A stretch of DNA of 49,854 bases from positions 1-49,854 of the forward strand of contig JACRIZ010000055.1 in NCBI GenBank assembly GCA_016235765.1, in the 5' to 3' direction. Source of the stretch: Rhodocyclales bacterium. GTDB taxonomy: Bacteria; Pseudomonadota; Gammaproteobacteria; Burkholderiales; Rhodocyclaceae. The notes beneath the pieces were generated by a model that saw only the letters and a program-made list of their open reading frames with translations, had not been told where the DNA came from and ran no database searches. The translations under genes and the position numbers were made by a program. Shown here piece by piece: positions 18,630-26,750 of the stretch; position 1 is the first letter of the stretch, and each line of letters opens with the position of its first letter.

Positions 18630-18997
18630 GAGCGGGCCACCAGCCAGACGCCGATAACGATGAAGCCGATGCCGAGCAGCTTCTGGCCGGCCAGCGGTTC
18701 GTTGAACAGGTAGTAAGCGGCGATGGCGTTGACGATGTAGCCGATCGACAGCATAGGATAGGCGATCGAGACGGGCACCCGCGACAAGGCCATGATCCAG
18801 ACCACGACGCTGATGCCGTAGCAGGCCAGGCCGCCGAGGATGTGCGGCTCGAGGGCGATCTTCATGCCGACCGGCAGGACATTGTCGAGATGGAACTCGA
18901 AGTGGCCGATGGCATTGGTGCCGGCCTTGAGCAGCAACTGCGCGGCGGCGTTGAGCAGCACGCCGGTGAGGACGAGGGCGAAACTGACGGCGGTCAT
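18626..18997 (-). CDS. SMR/EamA-like four-helix transporter, probable Ara4N-phosphoundecaprenol flippase subunit
   Basis: A 123-residue inner-membrane protein with four predicted transmembrane helices, of the small multidrug resistance type (segments LLNAAAQLLLKAG, YGISVVVWIMALSRVPVSIA, GIGFIVIGVWLV). By position between arnT and arnB it most likely does the job of ArnE/ArnF, flipping undecaprenyl-phosphate Ara4N. E. coli uses two such subunits; only one is present here, so it may act as a homodimer. It overlaps both neighbours by four bases. Confidence 0.82.
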   Translation of the reverse strand: MTAVSFALVLTGVLLNAAAQLLLKAGTNAIGHFEFHLDNVLPVGMKIALEPHILGGLACYGISVVVWIMALSRVPVSIAYPMLSIGYIVNAIAAYYLFNEPLAGQKLLGIGFIVIGVWLVARS

Positions 18998-20643
18998 GGG
19001 AGGGGCTTTCTGACGATCACACGGCGGGTGTCGCGGGCGACGACGGCCATCGGCAGCGCGCTTTGCATCGCTTCGAAGTCGGCTGGGTCCAGCAGCGCAA
19101 AGGCATCGCGGTCGGCCGCCCAGCGGCGCTTGAACTCGTCCAGTGTCGCTACCCACCGGCCCGGCTCCTGGGCGATGCCGAAGGCCATCTCGTCCTTGTA
19201 CTCGACCAATGTCATGGTGCGCTGGAGATAGAAGGTCAAGGTCTGGTCGTACATGCGCACGCTGTAGAAGGGTACGCCGGCGGGCAGTTGCGGCTTGACC
19301 TGCAGGGCGATGTGGTAGGACGAATTCGAGCGGCTCAGGCTTTCGTGGCCCAGCAGCACGCCGAGGCCGGCGACCATCGCGGCGGCCGCCAGGGCCAGCA
19401 CGGCGGCCGTTTTGCGGTCGCGCCAGGCGAGGATCAGGGCGACCAGGGAGCCGGCCAGCCATATCGCTGCCGCGACGGTCAACCAGTCGGCATAGGCGCC
19501 GATCATGTCGAGCGGGGTGGCCTCGTCGGCGCGCAGGGCGACGCGCGGCGCCAGGACGGTGGCCACCGACGCGATCAGCGCGATCAGGGCGATGTGGCCG
19601 AGCAGCGCCCGCCGCGACACCCGGTTCAGGGCATCGGCCAGCAGCAGGGCCAGCGCCGGGAAGATCGGCAGGATGTAGGAAGGCAGCTTGGAACTGGAGA
19701 TGCTGAAGAAGCCGAACACGACGAGACACCAAAGCAGCAGAAAGCGGCGCGCCTGGAACTCGGGCATCGCCCGCCGCGGCCAGGCCTGGGCGGCAGCCTG
19801 CACCGCCAGCGTCGTCCAGGGCAGCGTGCCGAGCAGCAGGATGGGGATGAAGTACCAGGCCGGCTGGTAGCGGTTATGCACCTTGGTCAGAAAGCGCTCG
19901 AAGTGCTCGTGGATGAAGAAGAAGCGGGCGAACTCCGGGTTGGCATCCGAGACGGCGATGAACCAGGGCGCGGCGATCAGCAGGAACAGCGGCAGGCCGC
20001 GCAGGAACTCGAAGCGGCGCCAGGGCGACCAGTCGCGCGTCAGCAGCGAGTAGAGGACGACAGTGCCGCCGGTGAGCACCAGGGCGACGATGCCCTTGGA
20101 AAGTACCGCCAGCGCCAACCCGGCCCAGGCGAGCAGCATCCAGTGGCGCTTGCCTTCCTGGGCGAGCAGGAAACCGCACATGGCGACTTCGAGGAAGAAG
20201 GCGAGGCCCATGTCCAGGCTGCTGAAGTGTCCCATCAGCAGGTAGAGCAGGCTGCTGGCCAACGTGGCCGCGGCGACCAGCCCGGCAGTCGGGCCGAACA
20301 GCCGTCGGGCCGTGAAGCCGGCCAGCAGAATGCCGAGGAAGCCGGTCAGACCGGTCCACAGACGCGCAGTCCACTCGTTTTCGCCGAAGGCGTCGTAGGC
20401 CGCGGCGGTCGCCCAGTACTGCAGCGGCGGCTTTTCGAAGTACTTGAGGCCGTTCAGGCGCGGCGTCAGCCAATCGCCGCTGACGGCCATCTCGCGGGCG
20501 ATCTCGGCGTAGCGGCCCTCGTCCGGCTTGACCAGCCGGCGGTAGTCCAGCGTGCCGAACCAGACCAGGGCGAAGGCGAAGATGGCGGCGAGGAATTTCA
20601 CGGAGCGCTTCGGCATGGGGCGTCGCCGTCTCGATTGCGGCAT
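18994..20643 (-). CDS. arnT: Lipid A aminoarabinose transferase
   Basis: Inner-membrane GT83 glycosyltransferase that transfers L-Ara4N from undecaprenyl phosphate to lipid A on the periplasmic side, lowering negative charge and giving polymyxin resistance. It has 549 residues, close to E. coli ArnT (550), with about a dozen hydrophobic helices. The periplasmic loop motifs VKPDEGRYAEIAREM (with the essential Asp) and YFEKPPLQYW are present. ATG 20643 is chosen from length; ATG 20616 is an alternative that aligns well with the E. coli N-terminus. It is the first gene of the arn operon. Confidence 0.93.
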   Translation of the reverse strand: MPQSRRRRPMPKRSVKFLAAIFAFALVWFGTLDYRRLVKPDEGRYAEIAREMAVSGDWLTPRLNGLKYFEKPPLQYWATAAAYDAFGENEWTARLWTGLTGFLGILLAGFTARRLFGPTAGLVAAATLASSLLYLLMGHFSSLDMGLAFFLEVAMCGFLLAQEGKRHWMLLAWAGLALAVLSKGIVALVLTGGTVVLYSLLTRDWSPWRRFEFLRGLPLFLLIAAPWFIAVSDANPEFARFFFIHEHFERFLTKVHNRYQPAWYFIPILLLGTLPWTTLAVQAAAQAWPRRAMPEFQARRFLLLWCLVVFGFFSISSSKLPSYILPIFPALALLLADALNRVSRRALLGHIALIALIASVATVLAPRVALRADEATPLDMIGAYADWLTVAAAIWLAGSLVALILAWRDRKTAAVLALAAAAMVAGLGVLLGHESLSRSNSSYHIALQVKPQLPAGVPFYSVRMYDQTLTFYLQRTMTLVEYKDEMAFGIAQEPGRWVATLDEFKRRWAADRDAFALLDPADFEAMQSALPMAVVARDTRRVIVRKPLP

Positions 20644-20661
20644 TGCATGGGCTTCTGTAGG

Positions 20662-20667
20662 ATTATA
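20662..20667 (-). promoter_or_regulatory. Candidate -10 box for the arn operon
   Basis: A perfect TATAAT on the minus strand about 19 bases upstream of the arnT ATG at 20643, in the short divergent gap before alaA. No good -35 hexamer lies 16-18 bases upstream (the region reads GCAAAC or similar), which would suit activator-dependent transcription, as expected for a polymyxin-resistance operon. This is inference only. Confidence 0.45.
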
Positions 20668-20721
20668 CCTTTTCCCCAACAGCGGTTTGCCGATTGCCGG
20701 CCGCCGCGCATGGAAGCGCAT

Positions 20722-21948
20722 ATGCAACCGGTATCGAAGTCCGCCAAGCTCGCCAACGTCTGCTACGACATCCGTGGTCCGGTCCTCGATCGCGCCAGGC
20801 AGATGGAGGAGGAGGGCCACAAGATCATCAAGCTGAACATCGGCAACCTCGCCTCGTTCGGCTTCGATGCGCCCGAGGAAATCCAGCAGGACATGATCCT
20901 CAACCTGCCGGCCTCGGCGGGCTACACCGATTCCAAGGGCATCTTCTCGGCGCGCAAGGCCGTGATGCACTACACCCAGGAAAAGCACATCAAGGGCGTC
21001 GCGCTCGACGACATCTACCTCGGCAACGGCGTATCCGAGCTGATCGTCATGGCGATGAATGCGCTGCTGAACGCCGGCGACGAGGTGCTGGTGCCGGCCC
21101 CCGACTATCCGCTATGGACCGCGGCGATCAGCCTGTCAGGCGGCACGCCGGTGCATTACCTGTGCGACGAGGCCAGCGAGTGGCAGCCCGACTTCGACGA
21201 CATCGAGCGCAAGATCACGCCGAACACGCGCGCCATCGTCATCATCAACCCGAACAACCCGACCGGGGCGCTCTATCCGCCCGAGGTGCTGCAGAAGGTC
21301 GTCGCGCTGGCGCGCAAGCACGGCCTGATCATCTACGCCGACGAGGTGTACGACAAGGTGCTCTACGAGGGCGCCACCCACACCTCGATCGCTGCGCTGT
21401 CCGAAGACGTGCTGACCATCACCTTCAACGGCCTGTCGAAGAACTACCGCTGCTGCGGCTACCGGGCCGGGTGGATGGTGGTGTCGGGCGACAAGAAGCT
21501 GGCGACCGACTACATCGAAGGGCTCAATATGCTGGCCTCGATGCGGCTGTGCGCCAACGTGCCCGGCCAGTACGCGATCCAGACGGCGCTCGGCGGCTAC
21601 CAGAGCATCGACGACCTGGTCGCGGAAGGCGGGCGCATGCGCCGCCAGCGCGACCTGGCGCACCAGTTGATCACCGCCATTCCCGGCGTTACCTGCGTCA
21701 AGCCCAAGGCGGCGCTCTACATGTTCCCGCGCCTCGATCCGACCGTCTATCCGATCGAGGACGACCGGCAGTTCATCCTCGAATTGCTGGAGGACCAGCG
21801 CGTCCTGCTGGTGCAGGGCACGGGCTTCAACTGGCCGAATCCGGACCACTTCCGGCTGGTCTTCCTGCCGCACGAGGACGACCTGCGCGAGGCCATCGGC
21901 CGCATCGCCCACTTCCTGGAAACCTACCGGCGGCGTCACGGCAACTAG
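20722..21948 (+). CDS. alaA: Alanine-synthesising aminotransferase (AlaA type)
   Basis: PLP-dependent class I aminotransferase of 408 residues, making alanine from pyruvate with glutamate as donor. It is very similar to E. coli AlaA (YfbQ, 405): NVCYDIRGPVLDRA, SELIVMAMNALLNAGDEV, VIINPNNPTGALY and the PLP-lysine motif FNGLSKNYR. ATG 20722 is favoured by GGAAG five bases upstream; ATG 20710 is an alternative. It is followed after 24 bases by hom, forming an amino-acid gene cluster common in betaproteobacteria. Confidence 0.93.
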   Translation: MQPVSKSAKLANVCYDIRGPVLDRARQMEEEGHKIIKLNIGNLASFGFDAPEEIQQDMILNLPASAGYTDSKGIFSARKAVMHYTQEKHIKGVALDDIYLGNGVSELIVMAMNALLNAGDEVLVPAPDYPLWTAAISLSGGTPVHYLCDEASEWQPDFDDIERKITPNTRAIVIINPNNPTGALYPPEVLQKVVALARKHGLIIYADEVYDKVLYEGATHTSIAALSEDVLTITFNGLSKNYRCCGYRAGWMVVSGDKKLATDYIEGLNMLASMRLCANVPGQYAIQTALGGYQSIDDLVAEGGRMRRQRDLAHQLITAIPGVTCVKPKAALYMFPRLDPTVYPIEDDRQFILELLEDQRVLLVQGTGFNWPNPDHFRLVFLPHEDDLREAIGRIAHFLETYRRRHGN

Positions 21949-21972
21949 AAGAAGAGAATCGAGAACAGCGAA

Positions 21973-23283
21973 ATGAAACCCATCAACGTAGGGCTGCTCG
22001 GCATCGGCACCGTCGGCGGCGGCACCTGGACGGTGCTGACGCGCAACCAGGAAGAGATCACGCGCCGTGCCGGCCGGCCGATCCAGATTTCGGTGGTCGC
22101 CGACAAGAACCTGGCGCTGGCGCGCAACGTCACGGGCGGCGGCTGCCGACTGACCGATGACGCCTTCTCCGTGGTCTGCGACCCGAACGTCGACATCGTC
22201 GTCGAACTGATCGGCGGCTACGGCGTGGCCAGGGAACTGGTCATGAAGGCGATCGAAAACGGCAAGCACGTGGTCACCGCCAACAAGGCGCTGCTCGCCG
22301 TGCATGGCAACGAGATCTTTGCGGCTGCCCAGGAGAAGGGCGTCATGGTGGCCTTCGAGGCGGCGGTGGCCGGCGGCATCCCGATCATCAAGGCGCTGCG
22401 GGAAGGATTGACGGCCAACCGCATCGAGTGGATCGCCGGCATCATCAACGGCACCACCAACTTCATCCTCTCCGAGATGCGCGACAAGGGCCTGGCCTTC
22501 GACACCGTACTCAAGGAAGCGCAGCGGCTGGGCTACGCCGAGGCCGATCCGACCTTCGACATCGAAGGTGTTGATGCGGCGCACAAGCTGACCATCATGT
22601 CGGCGATCGCCTTCGGCATCCCGATGCAGTTCGACAAGGCCCACATCGAGGGCATCAGCAAGCTCGAGGCCGAGGACATCAAGTACGCCGAACAGCTCGG
22701 CTACCGCATCAAGCTCCTGGGCATCACGCGCCGCGCCGACCACGGCATCGAACTGCGCGTACATCCGACGCTGATCCCGGCCAGGCGCCTGCTGGCCAAC
22801 GTCGAGGGCGCTATGAACGCCGTGCTGGTCAAGGGCGACGCGGTCGGCGCGACGCTCTACTATGGCAAGGGCGCGGGCGCCGAGCCGACCGCCAGCGCCG
22901 TGATCGCCGACCTGGTCGACGTGACGCGCATGCACACGGCCGACCCCGAGCATCGCGTGCCGCATCTGGCCTTCCGGCCCAATGCCGTGGCCGACATTCC
23001 CGTGCTGCCGATGGCCGAGGTGCAGACCAGCTATTACCTGCGCCTGCGCGTCGTGGACAAGCCCGGCGTGCTGGCCGACATCACGCGCATCCTGGCCGAC
23101 CAGCAGATTTCGATCGATGCCATGCTCCAGCGCGAGCCCGAGGAGGGCGAGGGCGAGACCGACATCATCATCCTGACCCACGTCTGCCATGAGAAGGCGG
23201 CCGATGCGGCCATCGCCAGGATCGAGTCGTTGCCGGTGGTGAAGCGCAAGGTGATCCGGCTGCGCCTCGAGGAACTGGGCTGA
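21973..23283 (+). CDS. hom: Homoserine dehydrogenase
   Basis: Reduces aspartate semialdehyde to homoserine, the branch point to threonine and methionine. The 436-residue protein has an NAD(P)-binding N-terminus (GLLGIGTVGGGTW), the substrate region (GIINGTTNFILSEM, GYAEADPTFDIEG) and a C-terminal ACT domain (about 355-430) that probably mediates threonine feedback. It is monofunctional, with no aspartokinase part. Its TGA overlaps the thrC ATG by one base (TGATG), so the two are translationally coupled. Confidence 0.97.
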   Translation: MKPINVGLLGIGTVGGGTWTVLTRNQEEITRRAGRPIQISVVADKNLALARNVTGGGCRLTDDAFSVVCDPNVDIVVELIGGYGVARELVMKAIENGKHVVTANKALLAVHGNEIFAAAQEKGVMVAFEAAVAGGIPIIKALREGLTANRIEWIAGIINGTTNFILSEMRDKGLAFDTVLKEAQRLGYAEADPTFDIEGVDAAHKLTIMSAIAFGIPMQFDKAHIEGISKLEAEDIKYAEQLGYRIKLLGITRRADHGIELRVHPTLIPARRLLANVEGAMNAVLVKGDAVGATLYYGKGAGAEPTASAVIADLVDVTRMHTADPEHRVPHLAFRPNAVADIPVLPMAEVQTSYYLRLRVVDKPGVLADITRILADQQISIDAMLQREPEEGEGETDIIILTHVCHEKAADAAIARIESLPVVKRKVIRLRLEELG

Positions 23284-24713
23284 TGCGTTACGTTTCGACG
23301 CGGGGCAACGACGACCGGCCGGAATTCTGCGACATCCTGCTCGGCGGCCTGGCGCCCGACGGCGGCCTGTATCTGCCCGAGCGGTACCCGCAGGTAACGG
23401 CTGCCGAACTGGCCGAGTGGCGTGAGCTGCCTTACGCCGCGCTGGCGCTGCGCATCCTGCAGAAGTTCATCACCGACATCCCGGCCTGCGACCTCAAGGC
23501 TATCGTCGACCGCACCTACACGGCGCGGGCGTACAGCCACTGCCGTCCCGGCCGGGACGCCGGCGACATCACGCCGCTGACCACGCTGGAGCCCGGCTTC
23601 CACCTGCTCGAACTATCCAACGGCCCAACGCTCGCCTTCAAGGACATGGCGATGCAACTGCTCGGCAACCTGTTCGAGTACGTGCTGGACAAGCGCGGCG
23701 AGGAGATCAACATCCTCGGCGCCACCTCGGGCGATACCGGTTCGGCGGCCGAGTACGCGATGCGCGGCAAGCACGGCGTGCGCGTCTTCATGCTGTCGCC
23801 CGACGGCAGGATGTCGGCCTTCCAGCGCGCGCAAATGTACTCGCTGCCCGACTCGAACATCCACAACATCGCCATCCGCGGCATGTTCGACGACTGCCAG
23901 GACATCGTCAAGGCGGTGTCCAACGATGCCGCTTTCAAGGCGAAGTACAAGATCGGCGCGGTGAATTCGATCAACTGGGCGCGCGTCGCGGCGCAGGTGA
24001 TCTACTACTTCAAGGGCTGGTTCGAGGCGACGCAGTCGAACGAGCAGCAGGTGTCCTTCTGCGTGCCTTCCGGCAACTTCGGCAACATCTGCGCCGGCCA
24101 CATCGCGCGCATGATGGGCCTGCCGATCCGTCGCCTGGTGTTGGCCACCAACGAGAACGACGTGCTCGACGAATTCTTCCGCACCGGCATCTACCGGCCG
24201 CGCAAGACGGCCGAGACCTACGTGACCTCGAGTCCCTCAATGGACATTTCAAAGGCCTCGAACTTCGAACGCTTCGTGTTCGACCTGGTCGGCCGCGATC
24301 CCGCAGTCGTGCGCGACTTGTGGGCCAAGGTGGAATCCGGCAGCAGCTTCGACCTCGGCGGCACGCCCTTCAAGGCGCGCCTGCCCGGCTTCGGTTTCGT
24401 CTCTGGCCGCAGCAGCCACGCCGACCGTCTGGCGACCATCCGCGACGTCTGGCAGCGCTACCACACGATGATCGACACCCATACGGCCGATGCCGTCAAG
24501 GTGGCGCGCGAGCATCGCGAACCGGGCATTCCGATGGTGGTGCTGGAAACGGCGCAGCCGGTGAAGTTCGCGGAGACGATCCAGGAGGCGCTCGGCCGCG
24601 ATCCGTTGCGGCCCGCCGACTTCGTCGGCATCGAGGACTTGCCTCAGCGTGTCGAGATAATGGACGCGGACGTCGAGGCCGTGAAGGCCTGTATCGTCAA
24701 ATTCTGCCGTTAG
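23283..24713 (+). CDS. thrC: Threonine synthase
   Basis: PLP enzyme converting O-phosphohomoserine to threonine. It has 476 residues, of the longer proteobacterial/fungal type with the N-terminal threonine synthase domain (MRYVSTRGND). The PLP lysine lies in PTLAFKDMAMQ, and the phosphate-binding motif is GATSGDTGSAA. No threonine attenuator peptide is visible upstream of hom. Its stop overlaps the stop of a small ORF on the opposite strand (TTAG). Confidence 0.97.
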   Translation: MRYVSTRGNDDRPEFCDILLGGLAPDGGLYLPERYPQVTAAELAEWRELPYAALALRILQKFITDIPACDLKAIVDRTYTARAYSHCRPGRDAGDITPLTTLEPGFHLLELSNGPTLAFKDMAMQLLGNLFEYVLDKRGEEINILGATSGDTGSAAEYAMRGKHGVRVFMLSPDGRMSAFQRAQMYSLPDSNIHNIAIRGMFDDCQDIVKAVSNDAAFKAKYKIGAVNSINWARVAAQVIYYFKGWFEATQSNEQQVSFCVPSGNFGNICAGHIARMMGLPIRRLVLATNENDVLDEFFRTGIYRPRKTAETYVTSSPSMDISKASNFERFVFDLVGRDPAVVRDLWAKVESGSSFDLGGTPFKARLPGFGFVSGRSSHADRLATIRDVWQRYHTMIDTHTADAVKVAREHREPGIPMVVLETAQPVKFAETIQEALGRDPLRPADFVGIEDLPQRVEIMDADVEAVKACIVKFCR

Positions 24714-24847
24714 AGGTAGATAACCGCGGGGAATACGGTCACGGCCAGCGCCAGTACCAGCCACTCCAGGTTGTGCCTGGCCAGGAAGCCGGTAAAGTGC
24801 AGGACCAGAACGGTAATGGCGACGATGTAGTAGAGGATGAACAGCAT
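24710..24847 (-). CDS. Putative 45-residue membrane protein
   Basis: A small ORF (ATG at 24847, TAA at 24710) encoding 45 residues that are almost wholly hydrophobic. Two short hydrophobic segments (LFILYYIVAITVLVLHF and WLVLALAVTVFPAVIYL) flank a polar turn (ARHNLE), so it could be a helical hairpin. Its stop overlaps the thrC stop by four bases, the same convergent pattern as three other gene pairs in this window. The ribosome site is weak. It lies about 40 bases downstream of tRNA-Ser on the same strand. No family is recognised. Confidence 0.45.
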   Translation of the reverse strand: MLFILYYIVAITVLVLHFTGFLARHNLEWLVLALAVTVFPAVIYL

Positions 24848-24888
24848 GTCGTCAATCTCGCTTTCTTGTCGTCGTTTCAGTCATTGTC

Positions 24889-24979
24889 TGGCGGAGAGGG
24901 CGGGATTCGAACCCGCGTTAGGCTATGAACCTAAACACGCTTTCCAGGCGTGCGACTTAAACCACTCATCCACCTCTCC
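24889..24979 (-). tRNA. tRNA-Ser (anticodon GGA)
   Basis: Class II tRNA with the long variable arm of serine tRNAs. The acceptor stem GGAGAGG/CCTCTCC pairs perfectly, the anticodon stem CACGC/GCGTG encloses CTGGAAA (anticodon GGA, reads UCC/UCU), and the T arm is CGGGTTCGAATCCCG. Discriminator G is followed by an encoded CCA (24889-24891). Confidence 0.97.
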
Positions 24980-25008
24980 GCTTGAGGCGCGGATTGTAAC
25001 CGGTTTGG

Positions 25009-25857
25009 CTACTGTTCGGTATGACGCAGGGACAGGTCGATGGCGCGCACGTCCTTGGTCAGGCCCCCGATCGAGATGCGGTCCACCCCCGTTTCGGCAA
25101 TGGCGCGCACCGTTTCGAGGCGTACGCCACCCGAGGCCTCGAGTTCCGCACGTGCCGCGTTGATGGCGACGGCCTCGCGCATCTGCGCCAGATCCATGTT
25201 GTCGAGCAGGACCATGGTGGCGCCGCAATCGAGTGCCTCGGCGAGTTGTTCCAGCGTCTCCACTTCGACCTGGATGAAGATGCCGCCGCTGGCCAGTTGC
25301 CGGGCCTGGTCGAGCGCCTGCGGAATGCCGCCCGCGGCGATGATGTGGTTCTCCTTGATCAGGATGCCGTCGTAGAGGCCGAGGCGATGGTTGCTGCCGC
25401 CGCCGCAGCGCACCGCATATTTCTGCGCCAGCCGCAGTCCCGGCAGCGTCTTGCGGGTGTCGACGATGCGGGAGCGGGTCCCGGCGATGGCGTCGACGTA
25501 GCGGCGGGTGGTCGTGGCGGTACCCGACAGCAACTGCAGGAAATTCAGTGCGGCACGTTCGGCGGTGAGCAGCGCGCGGGTGTCGGCGCGGATTTCGCAG
25601 AGGGTCTGGCCGGGGGCGATGCGCTCGCCGTCGTTGGCCATCCATTCGATCTCGGCGGCCGGATCGAGTTGCTGGAAGCAGGCGTCGAACCAGGCCTGGC
25701 CGGCCAGTACTGCCTCCTCGCGGCTGATCACGGTGCCCATCGATGGGCGCCCGCCCGGCGTCAGCAGCGCCGTCAGGTCGCCGCCGCCGATGTCTTCGAC
25801 CAGCGCGGCCGATACGTTGCGGTCGATTTCCGCCGCGAGATGAAGTGCGAAATCCAT
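25009..25857 (-). CDS. nadC: Nicotinate-nucleotide pyrophosphorylase (carboxylating)
   Basis: Quinolinate phosphoribosyltransferase of NAD biosynthesis, 282 residues. It makes nicotinate mononucleotide from quinolinate and PRPP. Signature blocks are DTRKTLPGLRLAQKYAV, CGGGSNHRLGLYDGILIKEN and the C-terminal ISIGGLTKD. It lies two bases downstream of the DMT transporter gene and so is probably in the same transcript as the NAD(P)HX repair gene, giving the cluster a nicotinamide-nucleotide theme. nadA and nadB are not in the window. Confidence 0.96.
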   Translation of the reverse strand: MDFALHLAAEIDRNVSAALVEDIGGGDLTALLTPGGRPSMGTVISREEAVLAGQAWFDACFQQLDPAAEIEWMANDGERIAPGQTLCEIRADTRALLTAERAALNFLQLLSGTATTTRRYVDAIAGTRSRIVDTRKTLPGLRLAQKYAVRCGGGSNHRLGLYDGILIKENHIIAAGGIPQALDQARQLASGGIFIQVEVETLEQLAEALDCGATMVLLDNMDLAQMREAVAINAARAELEASGGVRLETVRAIAETGVDRISIGGLTKDVRAIDLSLRHTEQ

Positions 25858-25859
25858 GG

Positions 25860-26750
25860 CTAACCCCTTTCGGCCTCGATTCTACCGGCGGCGGATCGTT
25901 CGACCAGCGCCACGGTGATGCCGCCCGCGACGATGGTGACCATGCCGGCGATCGAGAGTGCGTCCGGCCACTGGTCGTAGAACAGCCAGCCGAGCAGCGA
26001 GGCCCAGATCAACTGGGCGTAGAGAAACGGCGCCAGCGTCGAAGCCGGTGCGTGGCGGAAGGCGTGGGTAAGCAGGAAATGGCCCGTGCCGCCATAGAGT
26101 GCCAGCGAGCAGATCATCAGCGCTTCCAGCGCCGTCGGTACCGGACCCTGCCAGATCCACGGCAGCGCCAGCGACATCGCGGCGGTCCCCGCCAGTGCCG
26201 TGTAGAAGACCATGGTGAGGGGTTTCTCGGTCGCGGTCATCTTGCGCGTCTGGATCTGGTAGAAGGCGTAGCAGACCGCGGCAATCATGGTGTAGGCGAT
26301 GCCGGCAGGTGCCAGCGCGCTGCCCGGCCGGGCGATCAGCACCATGCCGCCAAAGCCGACCAGGGCCGCAATCCAGCGCGGCAGACCGACCATTTCGCCG
26401 AGCATCGGCCCGGCCAGAAGGGCGACGATCAGCGGTGTGACGAAGATCAGCGCCGTGGTTTCGGCGAGCGGCATGATCTGGAATGCCGCCATGGCGAAGC
26501 CGGTGACGGCGACCAGCAGCAGGCCGCGCGCAAATTGTGCAACCGGCCGCTGCGTGCGGACCAGGCCCAGGCCGTGGCCCGGGCCGAGCAACACCACCAT
26601 CAACACCAGATGGACGGCGTACCGTGCCCAGACCAGCAGCGGCACGTTGAAGGTCTGCGAGAGGTGCTTGGAAGTGGCATCGAGCAGCGCGAAACAGAGC
26701 ATGGCCGCCAGCATCAAGGTCACCGCCCGCAGCGGGTGGTGACTATGCAT
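25860..26750 (-). CDS. EamA/DMT family transporter
   Basis: Inner-membrane protein of 296 residues with about ten predicted helices arranged as two EamA repeats (first half ending GGMVLIARPG, second half ending GGITVALVE). The drug/metabolite transporter family exports small metabolites; the substrate cannot be predicted. It overlaps the end of the NAD(P)HX repair gene by 8 bases and precedes nadC by 2, so the three are very probably cotranscribed. Confidence 0.9.
   Translation of the reverse strand: MHSHHPLRAVTLMLAAMLCFALLDATSKHLSQTFNVPLLVWARYAVHLVLMVVLLGPGHGLGLVRTQRPVAQFARGLLLVAVTGFAMAAFQIMPLAETTALIFVTPLIVALLAGPMLGEMVGLPRWIAALVGFGGMVLIARPGSALAPAGIAYTMIAAVCYAFYQIQTRKMTATEKPLTMVFYTALAGTAAMSLALPWIWQGPVPTALEALMICSLALYGGTGHFLLTHAFRHAPASTLAPFLYAQLIWASLLGWLFYDQWPDALSIAGMVTIVAGGITVALVERSAAGRIEAERG

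Noticed and set aside
21949-21972. Threonine attenuator or leader peptide before hom.
   Set aside because: The gap is only 24 bases with no Thr/Ile codon run or hairpin.
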